Below are positions 8,822-17,244 of a DNA stretch of 64,000 bases, piece by piece. The notes under the pieces were generated by a model, which did not search any database, was not told the DNA's origin, and was given only the letters and a program-made list of their open reading frames with translations. Both the position numbers and the translations under genes were made by a program. Source of the stretch: JACDAN01 sp963834825 (GTDB lineage Bacteria; Actinomycetota; Thermoleophilia; Gaiellales; Gaiellaceae); assembly GCA_963834825.1 (NCBI GenBank), contig CAWICZ010000003.1:1-64000 (forward strand), read 5' to 3'. Each line of letters begins with the position of its first letter. The stretch's first letter is position 1.

Positions 8822-9633
8822 GTCTGCGAGTGTAGGAGCAGCTCGTACGCGGCGGGTCTCGCGAAGAAGCGGAACGGGACGAAGGTCGTCCCGAGTCCCG
8901 CCGAGAGGTGGAGGACGCCGCCGGGCCGCTCGTAGAGCCCTTCGACGTACGTCCAGCGGACGTGCGCGAGGCGCAGCCGTCCACCGGGATACGGGATGGA
9001 GATCTGGCCGGCGTGGAGATGGCCGGCGAGGACGAGGTCGAAGACACCTGGCTCCAGCCGGTCGATCACCTGCGGGAAGTGGCAGAGGAGGATCCGAAGG
9101 TCGGCAGCCGGATCGGCCAAGCGCTCTGGGCTAGCGCGCCCGGCCCGGTAGGAGCGTGGATCGACGCCGACGATCTGCACCGTTCGGCCACGCAGCTCCA
9201 GCGTCTCGGCCTCGTCAGCCAACAGCCGGGCCGGACGCAGCTCCGAAAGCTCCACCCGCTGCGCGAAGGGGTCCTTCGTGATCGCGTAGTCGTGGTTCCC
9301 GAACACCACGTAGCAGTTCGGAAGCCGGCCGAGTAACTCTCGGAGGAGCGGCTCACCGCTCCTCCGCGACAAGAGATCGCCGGTAATCACGGTCAGATCC
9401 GGCTGCCGCTCGTCGACCCACCCGACGGCCCGCTCGACCGCCAGCACGCCGCGCGAAGGCGGTCCGAGGTGGAAGTCCGAGAGATGCGCGATGCGCAGGC
9501 CGTCCAGTTCCGGCGGCAGACGCGGGAGCACGACGTCCGTCTCCTCGAGCCGCACCCACCCGGCCTCGAACCAGCCCCACGCCGCCAGGCCGGCTCCGAG
9601 CGCGGCGGCGCCCGCAACGCCCCGGCCGATCAG
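8818..9633 (-). CDS. Membrane-associated metallophosphoesterase
   Basis: Calcineurin-like phosphoesterase of the YaeI type. The two-metal site motifs are all visible: LRIAHLSDFHLG (D-x-H), LTVITGDLL (GD), VFGNHD (GNHD), LLCHFPQ and LAGHLHAGQI (GHxH). An N-terminal hydrophobic stretch (GVAGAAALGAGLAAWGWF) is a likely membrane anchor, so it acts outside or at the membrane. No ATG, GTG or TTG exists in frame before that anchor; the best start is CTG at 9633, whose bases overlap the upstream TGA. A GTG at 9555 would remove the anchor. Confidence 0.85.
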   Translation of the reverse strand: MIGRGVAGAAALGAGLAAWGWFEAGWVRLEETDVVLPRLPPELDGLRIAHLSDFHLGPPSRGVLAVERAVGWVDERQPDLTVITGDLLSRRSGEPLLRELLGRLPNCYVVFGNHDYAITKDPFAQRVELSELRPARLLADEAETLELRGRTVQIVGVDPRSYRAGRASPERLADPAADLRILLCHFPQVIDRLEPGVFDLVLAGHLHAGQISIPYPGGRLRLAHVRWTYVEGLYERPGGVLHLSAGLGTTFVPFRFFARPAAYELLLHSQT

Positions 9634-10511
9634 ACTTCGAGCTTCTCGAGCACGGGCGTCACGGGCACGACGTGGCGCTTGAACCGGAGCTCCGAGTCCT
9701 CCAGCCCGGCTGCGACGCCGATCAGCTGGGACAGGTGGAGGATCGGCATCTGGAACGCCCGCCCCGTGGAGGCTTCCAGCTTCTGCTGCCACGCATCAAG
9801 GGAGAGATGGCAGAGCGGGCACGGCGTGACCATCGCGTCGGCGCCCGCCTCGATCGCCTGCTCGATCGGCTGGATCAGCTCGCCGAGCGCCGTCTCTTCG
9901 CGGGCCTGGATGATCGGGAACCCGCAGCACTTGATCTTGGCCGGGTAGTCGACCGGCTCTCCCCCGCAGGCTTCGATGATCGCCTCGAGCGACCACGGCC
10001 GGTCGGGATCCTCGAACCCGAGGAGCTTCGAGGGCCGGAGGATCTGACAGCCGTAGAAGGGTGCGACCTTCAGGCCCCGCAGGCCCTTGTGCGCGACGAG
10101 CTTGAGCTGCTCGTAGCCGTCGCCCTCGGCGATCAGCCACAGCAGGTGCTTGACCTCGATCCCGCCGCTGTACGGCGGCACGCCGACCGTCTCCAGGTTC
10201 ACGTTGACCCGCTCGCGCAGCTCGTCGTCGCGCTGGAGCTGATGGTTCGCCTGGCGAAGGTTGAGCGTGCAGACGTTGCAGACCGTCATCAGCGTGTCGG
10301 CGCCGGTTGCCTCGCCATAGGCGAGGATCCGTGCGTTCAAGTGGAGGTAGTAGTCGGGCTCGGCCTCGTGGATGTCGCCGGCGCCGCAGCAGGTGACCGA
10401 CTCCAGCTCGTCCAGCTCGATCCCGAGCCGCGGCGCGAGCGCCTGGGTCGAGATGTCGAGCTCCTTCGCTGAGAGCGCGGCCAGACAGCCCTTGTAGTAG
10501 GCGACCTTCAC
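9630..10511 (-). CDS. Succinate dehydrogenase third subunit, HdrB-like CCG protein
   Basis: A 293-residue protein with two CCG domains of the heterodisulfide-reductase subunit B type: the first has KGC, ESVTCCGAGDIHE and VCNVC; the second has FYGCQ, KIKCCGFPI and CPLCH. Such proteins hold a non-cubane iron-sulfur cluster and act as the SdhE/SdhC-type subunit of archaeal and some bacterial succinate:quinone oxidoreductases. No transmembrane segment is seen. The gene overlaps sdhB by ATGA and no classical membrane anchor (sdhC/sdhD) is nearby, so this subunit probably carries electrons toward the quinone. Confidence 0.85.
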   Translation of the reverse strand: MKVAYYKGCLAALSAKELDISTQALAPRLGIELDELESVTCCGAGDIHEAEPDYYLHLNARILAYGEATGADTLMTVCNVCTLNLRQANHQLQRDDELRERVNVNLETVGVPPYSGGIEVKHLLWLIAEGDGYEQLKLVAHKGLRGLKVAPFYGCQILRPSKLLGFEDPDRPWSLEAIIEACGGEPVDYPAKIKCCGFPIIQAREETALGELIQPIEQAIEAGADAMVTPCPLCHLSLDAWQQKLEASTGRAFQMPILHLSQLIGVAAGLEDSELRFKRHVVPVTPVLEKLEV

Positions 10512-11611
10512 TGCCCCGTCTCCTCAGGTGCCACCCGGCTCGCGGCCCCATGCTCGGGATCCTGGGACTGCGCCTGCTCGAGGCGCGCCAAGCCCCGCTC
10601 GCCCTGGACGATGCCGAGCGCCCCGTGGCGATCCTGCTCCTTGACGAGGCCGTAGAGACCCCGCGCCTGGCGAACGTTCTCGGCGACGTGTGGCGCCAGC
10701 GGGACCTTGCCGTGACGGAGGAGCTTCAGGGCGAACTTGGTCTCCTTGATCGCCGAGACGATCCCCTGCGTCTTCGGCACGAGCTCGGTCTCGCGCAGCC
10801 ACCCGGTCGTCTTGGCGGAGCTCACGAACCACTTGGCGTGCTTCGCGCCCATGTCGTGGTCGATCCCCTCCTTGATCGACTCGGCGCCCAGCTTCGCGAT
10901 CGCGTCGCGCGGATCGACCCCTTTGGGGCAGCGTTCGTTGCAGAAGTAGCAGCGGGTGCAGTCCCAGATCCCGTGCTCCTCGTTGAGGACGTTGAGCCGC
11001 TCGATCTGGCCCTGGTCTCTGGGATCGCCGACGAACCGGAACCCCTTCGCGAGCGCCGCCGGCCCCAGGAAGTCGGGGTCGGACTCCATCGAGTTGCACT
11101 CCGAGACGCAGCAGCCGCACATGATGCAGAGCGACTCCTTGTGGATCACGTTCATGTCCTGCTGAGAGACGATTCGCTCCTTCTCCGCCGCCTCGTCGTA
11201 GCCCGGATCAAGCCAAGGCTTGACCGCGCGGACCTTGCCCCAGAACGGCTCCATGTCGACGACGAGGTCCTTGACGATCGGCATGTTCCCCATTGCCGAG
11301 ATCACCGGGACGTGGCCGGCGTCGACGATCGGCTTCATACGCTCCTTGCAGGCGAGCACCGCTCGCCCGTCCATCCGCATCCCGCAGGAGCCGCAGATCA
11401 TCATCCGGCAGCTCTTGCGGTAGGCGAGCGACCCGTCGAGCTTGTCCTTGATCAGGTCGAGGACGTCGAGGAGGCAGGCCCACTCCGGCGCCTCGATCTC
11501 GTACTCACGCAGCTCCTTATCCCCGGTCTGCGCGTCGTAGCGCCAGATCTTCAGCGCCACGTCCATCGTCGGCGCTTCGGCGGGCGGCGGTACGTACGTG
11601 GTCTCGGTCAA
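10508..11611 (-). CDS. sdhB: Succinate dehydrogenase iron-sulfur subunit
   Basis: Carries electrons from the flavoprotein to the HdrB-like subunit. The N-terminal ferredoxin domain has a [2Fe-2S] motif (CRMMICGSCGMRMDGRAVLAC in two parts). The C-terminal half has CIMCGCCVSEC and CTRCYFCNERCP; the second motif has the spacing of a [4Fe-4S] site rather than the [3Fe-4S] site of classical SdhB, as in type E enzymes. It is about 110 residues longer than usual because of a C-terminal tail rich in Glu and Gln. Overlaps sdhA-distal spacing of one base and the HdrB-like gene by ATGA, forming an operon. Confidence 0.9.
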   Translation of the reverse strand: MTETTYVPPPAEAPTMDVALKIWRYDAQTGDKELREYEIEAPEWACLLDVLDLIKDKLDGSLAYRKSCRMMICGSCGMRMDGRAVLACKERMKPIVDAGHVPVISAMGNMPIVKDLVVDMEPFWGKVRAVKPWLDPGYDEAAEKERIVSQQDMNVIHKESLCIMCGCCVSECNSMESDPDFLGPAALAKGFRFVGDPRDQGQIERLNVLNEEHGIWDCTRCYFCNERCPKGVDPRDAIAKLGAESIKEGIDHDMGAKHAKWFVSSAKTTGWLRETELVPKTQGIVSAIKETKFALKLLRHGKVPLAPHVAENVRQARGLYGLVKEQDRHGALGIVQGERGLARLEQAQSQDPEHGAASRVAPEETGQ

Positions 11612-11612
11612 C

Positions 11613-13298
11613 TCAGTACGTCCTCTCCTGCGGTTGCCATTTCGTAACTGTGACGGGTTTCCAGTCGAGGCGGACGCGCCCGCTCGGGCTGAGCGACGTC
11701 AGCGTATGCCTGAGGAAGTTGGCGTCGTCGCGCTCCGGGTAGTCGTACGGCCTCGCGTGCGCGCCGCGGCTCTCCCTGCGCGCGAGCCCGGCGACGACCA
11801 TGCACTCCGCCAACTCGAGCAGGAAGCCGAGCTCGAGCGCCTGGGTCAGGTCGTTGTTGAACACGTCGCCCTTGTCTTCGACGACGACGCGCTCATACCG
11901 TTCCTGGAGCCGCTCGATGATTCGGCCCTGCTCCTGCATCTGATCCTCGCGGCGGAAGACCCCGAAGTTCTCGTGCATGGTCGAGGCGAGCTCGTCGCGG
12001 ATCGCCCACGGCCGTTCGCCGTCGCTGCGGCCGAGCAGCGCGCCCAGCTCCCGCTCGGCGTCGGCCTCGATCGACGGCGGGACCGCGACTGTCGTATGGG
12101 TGAGCGCCCATTCGGCCGCCGCCGCGCCTGAGCGCTTGCCGAACGTGATCGTCTCCATCAGCGCGTTGCCACCGAGGCGGTTGGCGCCGTGGACGGAGAC
12201 GCACGCGCACTCCCCGGCCGCGTAGAGCCCCGTAATCGACGTCAGGCCGTCGAGGTCGGTGGCCACGCCGCCCATGTGGTAGTGAGCACCCGGCCGCACG
12301 GGGATCGGGTCGTGGATCGGGTCGATCCCGGCGAACACCATCGAGAGCTCGCGCGTGCCGTGCAGGCGCTCGTGGATCTTCTCCGCGCCGAGGTGCCGCA
12401 GATCGAGCAGCACGTTGCCGTTGACGCCTCGGCCCTCGTCGATCTCAGTCTGCTCGGCTCGTGAGATGACGTCGCGGCTGGCCAGCTCCATCGCGTTCGG
12501 CGCGTACCGCTTGAGAAAGCGCTCGTCCTCGGAGTTGAGCAGGTAGGCACCCTCACCGCGGCAGCCCTCGGTGATCAGCACGCCGCTCGGAGCAAGCGTC
12601 GTCGGATGGAACTGCATCATCTCCATGTCCTCGAGCGGGACGCCGACGCGCAGCGCCATCGCCATCCCGTCGCCGGTGCAGGCGTATGCATTCGTCGTGC
12701 CGGTGTAGAGGCGGCCGGCGCCGCCCGTCGTGAGGATCACGGTCTTCGCGCCGATCGTCTTCAGACCGCCGTTCAGGAGATCCCACGCGATCACGCCCTG
12801 GCAGCGGTCGTCGTCGATCACGAGCTTCCAGGCGAAGTACTCCTCGTAGGTGAAGATGTCGCGCTTCATCACCTGCTCGTAGAGGACATGGACGAGCACG
12901 TGGCCCGTGATGTCGGCTGCGTAGGCGGTGCGCGGCTCCCCCGCCGCCCCGAACGGCCGCTGTGCAATCCGGCCGTCCTCGGTGCGGGAGAAGACGGCGC
13001 CCCAGTGCTCGAGTTGGTACACGTCGTCGGGCGCCTCGTCGCAGAGGACCTGGATCGCGTCCTGGTCGCCGAGGTAGTCCGAGCCCTTGACCGTGTCGAA
13101 GGCGTGCTTCTCCGGATCGTCCTCGGACGCGTTTCCGAGCGCTGCGTTGATCCCGCCCTCGGCCGCCCCCGAGTGGCTGCGCACCGGGTGGATCTTGGAG
13201 AGGAGCGCCACGTCGGCGCCCTGGTCGAATGCCTCGATCGCGGCGCGCATCCCAGCGCAGCCGGCACCGACGATCAGGACGTCGTGCGTCGCCTCCAC
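11613..13298 (-). CDS. sdhA: Succinate dehydrogenase flavoprotein subunit
   Basis: Oxidises succinate to fumarate. The 561-residue protein has the FAD-binding VLIVGAGCAGMRAAIEA motif, the probable FAD-linking His42 in RSHSGAAEGG, the catalytic region with HPTTLAPSGVLITEGCRGEG and the HYHMGG motif with substrate-binding His. Start GTG at 13298 follows a -10-like hexamer by nine bases. First gene of the sdhA-sdhB-HdrB-like operon. Confidence 0.94.
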   Translation of the reverse strand: MEATHDVLIVGAGCAGMRAAIEAFDQGADVALLSKIHPVRSHSGAAEGGINAALGNASEDDPEKHAFDTVKGSDYLGDQDAIQVLCDEAPDDVYQLEHWGAVFSRTEDGRIAQRPFGAAGEPRTAYAADITGHVLVHVLYEQVMKRDIFTYEEYFAWKLVIDDDRCQGVIAWDLLNGGLKTIGAKTVILTTGGAGRLYTGTTNAYACTGDGMAMALRVGVPLEDMEMMQFHPTTLAPSGVLITEGCRGEGAYLLNSEDERFLKRYAPNAMELASRDVISRAEQTEIDEGRGVNGNVLLDLRHLGAEKIHERLHGTRELSMVFAGIDPIHDPIPVRPGAHYHMGGVATDLDGLTSITGLYAAGECACVSVHGANRLGGNALMETITFGKRSGAAAAEWALTHTTVAVPPSIEADAERELGALLGRSDGERPWAIRDELASTMHENFGVFRREDQMQEQGRIIERLQERYERVVVEDKGDVFNNDLTQALELGFLLELAECMVVAGLARRESRGAHARPYDYPERDDANFLRHTLTSLSPSGRVRLDWKPVTVTKWQPQERTY

Positions 13299-13307
13299 TA
13301 GGGATGG

Positions 13308-13313
13308 ACGCTA
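13308..13313 (-). promoter_or_regulatory. Putative -10 element of a leaderless sdh operon transcript
   Basis: On the minus strand TAGCGT stands nine bases before the sdhA GTG, with no Shine-Dalgarno between. Confidence 0.4.
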
Positions 13314-13363
13314 TCGGATGGCGACGGCGCGCCGCCTCGTGACAGACGGCGCGAGAAGGTCGA

Positions 13364-14218
13364 CTAGAGGATGCGCCCGAAGAACGGGTCGTACCTGGCG
13401 AACACGACCCGACCAAGCTTCACGTTCGAGACGCGGCCGCCCTGGATCCCGAAGTAGGTCATCACCGCACCTTTCGTTCGACCTCCGAGGTAGCAGTACC
13501 GATGCGGCGTGCGCTTCCACGGGTACGGCGACGGCGTCCGCCACGTCAGGCAACGCACGCCGCGGACGGCGGCGCGCAGCGCACGCTCCTTCGAGCCGAC
13601 GCCGACGGTCGTGCCGTCGACCTTGTAGCGGCCGGAGTACACCTCGACGCGCGTCACGCGGCCGCGCGCGAAGAGGACGCGAAGGGCACTGCCGTAGTAC
13701 TCGTAGACCGGGGCCGCACGGGTGCCGTCCAGACTCGGAGGCGGCCCGAGGGCACTCCGCACCTCGTCCATCCTCATTCCGAGCCTCGCGTAGTCGACGC
13801 CTTTGCCGGCCACGATTCCCGGTGTCGGCGGGATCACGAAGCGGGTCACCGGCGACCACTCGGTCGCGTCGTCCGGGCACTCGTCGGCGTCTGGCGGGCA
13901 CGGCGGAGCGGGCGTTACCGACGCGACGTGGACGTACCACGTGCCGGGCGCGAAGCGTTCGCCGGCCTTCCAGGACGACTGACGACCACTGAGCGGCGAC
14001 TGCTCGTCCGCGTTGCGCCAGAAGCCGTTCGGGCTCGCCGGCAGGGAACGAGTGAACTGGATCATGTCGGCGGTCGAGCCGGGCACGAGCGTCCACGAGA
14101 CCGCCGGCATGCCGTAGGTCACACGAACGGCCGGAACCGAGGGCGGCGCCGCCGCGGCAGGAAGTGCGGCAACGGCCGCGAGCGCAGCGATGGTCAGCGT
14201 ACGTGCGAGCAGCTTCAT
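13364..14218 (-). CDS. Secreted protein of unknown function
   Basis: A 284-residue protein with a clear signal peptide (MKLLARTLTIAALAAVAALP, then AAAAPP as cleavage region). The first half, up to about residue 130, has an immunoglobulin-like strand pattern (VRVTYGMPAVSWTLVPGS, GTWYVHVASV) suggestive of a fibronectin-type fold. The second half starts with GVDYARLGMRMDEVRSALG, a pattern seen in exported BLIP/SmpA-like repeats, and contains two cysteines. No enzyme motif is visible and the function is unknown. Confidence 0.7.
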   Translation of the reverse strand: MKLLARTLTIAALAAVAALPAAAAPPSVPAVRVTYGMPAVSWTLVPGSTADMIQFTRSLPASPNGFWRNADEQSPLSGRQSSWKAGERFAPGTWYVHVASVTPAPPCPPDADECPDDATEWSPVTRFVIPPTPGIVAGKGVDYARLGMRMDEVRSALGPPPSLDGTRAAPVYEYYGSALRVLFARGRVTRVEVYSGRYKVDGTTVGVGSKERALRAAVRGVRCLTWRTPSPYPWKRTPHRYCYLGGRTKGAVMTYFGIQGGRVSNVKLGRVVFARYDPFFGRIL

Positions 14219-14336
14219 CAGATCCCCTCGATTCGTCCTCGGACGCTCGGAACGTAGCGCTGCCCCAGTGCGCCTTCAACCCCCCGTTCGAGCAGGCATC
14301 GACAAGCGTCACAGACCCGCGATCTTGCGAACGGCG

Positions 14337-14729
14337 CTACGCGTCCGGGGAAACGACCGCGACCCCGGGCAGATCCTCGAATCCTGCGATGTCGGCGGTC
14401 ACGACCGCGCGGCCGCTCGTCACTGCCGTCGCGGCGATGATCAGGTCGTGGGCGCCGCGCGGCCGACCGGCTCGGCGAGTGTGCGCGAGCAGCCGTGCGT
14501 GGGCGCGAGCTGCGTCGAGTCCGTAGGACTCAACCGGCACGAGAGACAGGATCGAATCGACGAAGGTCGCACGCCGCTGCCGCCGGCCGGAACGGGCCAT
14601 CTCGACACCGACGAGAAGCTCCGCGGCCGTGATTGCCGCAATCGCGACGTCGTCGTCGTCAGAGATCGCGGCGTCGAGTGTCTCGCTGTCGCGCTCCGCG
14701 GCGACGAGCACGGTCGTGTCCAGTATCAG
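14337..14729 (-). CDS. PIN-domain toxin, VapC type
   Basis: Probable ribonuclease toxin of a type II toxin-antitoxin pair. The PIN acidic residues are present: Asp in LILDTTVLV, Glu in ITAAELLVG, Asp in GAHDLIIAATA and Asp in VVTADIAGF. With a CTG start at 14729 the protein is 130 aa, the normal VapC length, and the start overlaps the antitoxin stop as CTGA. In-frame ATG starts exist only far upstream inside the antitoxin gene. Confidence 0.85.
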   Translation of the reverse strand: MILDTTVLVAAERDSETLDAAISDDDDVAIAAITAAELLVGVEMARSGRRQRRATFVDSILSLVPVESYGLDAARAHARLLAHTRRAGRPRGAHDLIIAATAVTSGRAVVTADIAGFEDLPGVAVVSPDA

Positions 14730-14977
14730 TCGTTCCAGGCGCGTTCCTGCACGGTCAGTGCCGATCGAAGCTCTCGCAGCTCTTGCTGCCACGCGGCATC
14801 GGGACGCGAGCCCCTGAGCAGCTCCTTCAGTTCCTTGCCACTCGCTGCAGCGGCCGGCGCTATTCGCGCAACGGTACGACCTCGTCGAGCGACGAGAAAC
14901 GTCTCGCCTCGCTCCTCCACCGCGTCGAGGAGCTCCGAGAAACGGCGCGCCGCCTCCGTAGCCGTCAGGCTCTCCAT
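14726..14977 (-). CDS. Antitoxin, Phd/YefM family
   Basis: An 83-residue antitoxin whose N-terminus (MESLTATEAARRFSELLDAV, then EERGETFLVARRGRTVARI) is the typical Phd/YefM DNA-binding half; the C-terminal half is charged and should neutralise the PIN toxin encoded immediately downstream. A tandem 8-bp repeat with a -10-like GATAAT precedes it, consistent with autoregulation by the antitoxin-toxin complex. Confidence 0.85.
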   Translation of the reverse strand: MESLTATEAARRFSELLDAVEERGETFLVARRGRTVARIAPAAAASGKELKELLRGSRPDAAWQQELRELRSALTVQERAWND

Positions 14978-14980
14978 GAA

Positions 14981-14996
14981 ATCAGATTATCAGATT
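14981..14996 (-). promoter_or_regulatory. Tandem 8-bp repeat and -10 element of the toxin-antitoxin operon
   Basis: ATCAGATT occurs twice head to tail (plus-strand reading). On the minus strand this contains GATAAT eight bases before the antitoxin ATG. Repeat plus promoter overlap suggests an autoregulatory operator; inference. Confidence 0.45.
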
Positions 14997-15007
14997 CGAC
15001 GCGCGGT

Positions 15008-16609
15008 TTAGACGCTCGGCCCGGCCGAGACCACTGCCTCGCCGGTGTCGTCTGCGAACTGCTCGAAGTTGTCCCGGAACATCCGGGCCAGCTCGCGCGC
15101 CTTGCGGTCGTAGGCGTCCGGGTCGGCCCACGTCGAGCGGGGGTCGAGCAGCCCGGCGTCGACGCCGGAGATCTCGACCGGCACCTGGAAGCCGAAGATC
15201 GGATCCTCGCGGTATTCGACGCCGTCCAGCTCGCCGGAGAGCGCGGCGCGGAGCATCGTGCGAGTCGCGTGAATCGGCATCCGCTCACCCTCGCCGTACG
15301 GCCCTCCGGTCCAGCCGGTGTTGACGAGCCAGACAGTCGCGTGTGGATGCTCGTCGAGCTTGTCGCCGAGCATGTGGGCGTACACCGCCGGCGGCTGCGG
15401 GAGGAACGGCTCGCCGAAGCAGGCAGAGAAGGTCGGCTGCGGCTCTTGGACGCCGATCTCGGTGCCGGCGAGCTTCGCCGTGAAGCCGGAGAGGAAGTAG
15501 AACATCGCCTCCTCGCGGTTCAGGCGAGCGATCGGCGGCAGGATTCCGAATGCGTCGGCGGTGAGGAAGACGACGGAGCTCGGATGCCCCGCGCGCTTCT
15601 CGGGCAGGGCGTTGGCGATCTGCTCCAGCTTGTACGCGGCCCTCGTGTTCTCCGTCTTGGAGTCGTCGTCCAGGTCGAGCACTCCGGCTTCGTCAACGAC
15701 GACGTTCTCGAGCACCGTCCCCCAGGAGCGGGTCGTCTTGTAAATCTCAGGCTCGGCCTCCGCCGAGAGCCGGATGACCTTCGCGTAGCAGCCACCCTCG
15801 ATGTTGAAGACTCCGTCGTCGCTCCACCCGTGCTCGTCGTCACCGATCAGGTGGCGCTCGGGGTCTGCGGACAGGGTCGTCTTCCCCGTTCCGGAGAGCC
15901 CGAAGAAGATCGCGACCCGACCCTCGTCGTCGACGTTCGCCGAGCAGTGCATCGGCACGACGCCCTCCTGCGGGAGGCGGTCGTTCATCAGCGTGAAGAT
16001 CGACTTCTTGATCTCGCCCGCGTAGAACGTGCCTCCGACCAGCACTTCGGCGCGGGTCGGATGCAGGACGACGAACGTGGACGAGCGGAGGCGGTCGGCA
16101 GCGGGATCGCCCTCGACCGCAGGAGCATGAAGGACGAGCGCCTGCGGCTCGTGCTCGGCGAGCTCGTCTTCACTCGGCTGGATGAAGAGGGTCTTGGCAA
16201 ACAGCGCGTGCCAGGGACTGTTCGTAATTACGCGGAGCGAGAGCCGATGCGCCGGATCGGCGCCCGCGAAGGCGTCCACGACGTAGAGGTCGTGACCCTC
16301 GAGCTCCGTGACGACTCTGTCGCGGAGGCCGTCGAAGCGCTCCTCGTCGAGATCCTGGTTGACCTTGCCCCACGCGATCCGGTCCTCGGAGCCCGGCTCG
16401 CGGACGACGTACTTGTCGTTCGGCGACCGGCCTGTGTGCACGCCGGTGTCGACGATGAGCGGCCCGCCCTCTGCCAGCTGTCCGTCCCCCCGGCGCAGCG
16501 CGTGCATGTAGAGGAGAGCGGTCGTCGGATGGGCAAAGACGCGGCCGCTCGGCGTCAGGCTGTGCTCGCTCAGGTCGATCGTTCCGCGTACATCCTCGAT
16601 GATTGCCAT
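15008..16609 (-). CDS. pckA: Phosphoenolpyruvate carboxykinase (ATP)
   Basis: Converts oxaloacetate and ATP to PEP and CO2, the exit from the TCA cycle to gluconeogenesis. The ATP-type signature is visible: Walker A GLSGTGKTTLSAD, the kinase-2-like GDDEHGW, NTGWTGGPYGEG and the N-terminal TGVHTGRSPNDKYVV. The ATG at 16609 (533 aa) is preceded by AAGGAGAGCG, a good Shine-Dalgarno, so the upstream in-frame ATG was not used. Confidence 0.95.
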   Translation of the reverse strand: MAIIEDVRGTIDLSEHSLTPSGRVFAHPTTALLYMHALRRGDGQLAEGGPLIVDTGVHTGRSPNDKYVVREPGSEDRIAWGKVNQDLDEERFDGLRDRVVTELEGHDLYVVDAFAGADPAHRLSLRVITNSPWHALFAKTLFIQPSEDELAEHEPQALVLHAPAVEGDPAADRLRSSTFVVLHPTRAEVLVGGTFYAGEIKKSIFTLMNDRLPQEGVVPMHCSANVDDEGRVAIFFGLSGTGKTTLSADPERHLIGDDEHGWSDDGVFNIEGGCYAKVIRLSAEAEPEIYKTTRSWGTVLENVVVDEAGVLDLDDDSKTENTRAAYKLEQIANALPEKRAGHPSSVVFLTADAFGILPPIARLNREEAMFYFLSGFTAKLAGTEIGVQEPQPTFSACFGEPFLPQPPAVYAHMLGDKLDEHPHATVWLVNTGWTGGPYGEGERMPIHATRTMLRAALSGELDGVEYREDPIFGFQVPVEISGVDAGLLDPRSTWADPDAYDRKARELARMFRDNFEQFADDTGEAVVSAGPSV

Positions 16610-16677
16610 CCGCTCTCCTTCGGCTCCCGACGGGAGTTTCCCGCCCGCCAACCCGGGCGAAACGGGCTGCATATCGT

Positions 16678-17244
16678 ATGGCAATGGCCATGAGACCGCC
16701 CGATCCGCCTCTCACCGACGGCGTTGTAACGCTGAGGCCGTGGGGCGAGCGCGGTGACGTCGCGGCGCTCACGGCCGCCTGCAACGACCGCGCGATCGCG
16801 GAGTTCCTGGATCAGATCCCGTCGCCGTACACCGAGGAGGACGCCCGCGCGTACATCGAGCACTGCCGGATCGGGTGGCGTCAGGGAAGTGCGACGAACT
16901 TCGCGATCGTGGAGACGCATGAACCTGTCGGCGCGATCGGCGTGCGCTGGCTCGACGGCCTCGACGCGGGAACCGCCGAGGTCGGCTACTGGATGGCGCC
17001 TGACGCGCGAGGCCGCGGCCTGTGCTCCCGAGCGCTCCGACTCGTGTCGCGCTGGGTACTCGAGGAGGCCGGCGCACCCCGCCTCCAACTCCGCGCCGAC
17101 GAGGAGAACGTCGCGTCGAACAAGGTCGCGCAGAACGCCGGGTTCACGCGCGAAGGCGTGCTCCGGTCGAGCCGGTTCAACGCGCGGCTCGGACGCCGTG
17201 TCGACTTCGTCATGTACTCACTGCTGCGCGGGGAGGGGCGCTAG
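16678..17244 (+). CDS. GNAT-family N-acetyltransferase
   Basis: A RimJ/RimL-like acetyltransferase (about 188 aa): VTLRPWGERGDVAALTAACN at the start, the acetyl-CoA-binding region GYWMAPDARGRGLCSRALRL and the C-terminal LQLRADEENVASNKVAQNAG. The family acetylates protein N-termini or small amines; the substrate is not predictable. Three nearby ATGs (16678, 16684, 16690) could serve as start. It diverges from pckA and shares a CTAG double stop with the next gene. Confidence 0.85.
   Translation: MAMAMRPPDPPLTDGVVTLRPWGERGDVAALTAACNDRAIAEFLDQIPSPYTEEDARAYIEHCRIGWRQGSATNFAIVETHEPVGAIGVRWLDGLDAGTAEVGYWMAPDARGRGLCSRALRLVSRWVLEEAGAPRLQLRADEENVASNKVAQNAGFTREGVLRSSRFNARLGRRVDFVMYSLLRGEGR

Noticed and set aside
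14633..16693. A 686-codon plus-strand reading frame opposite pckA.
   Set aside because: It is a shadow of the real gene; GC-rich antisense strands are open by codon bias. The pckA frame has a Shine-Dalgarno and all enzyme motifs.
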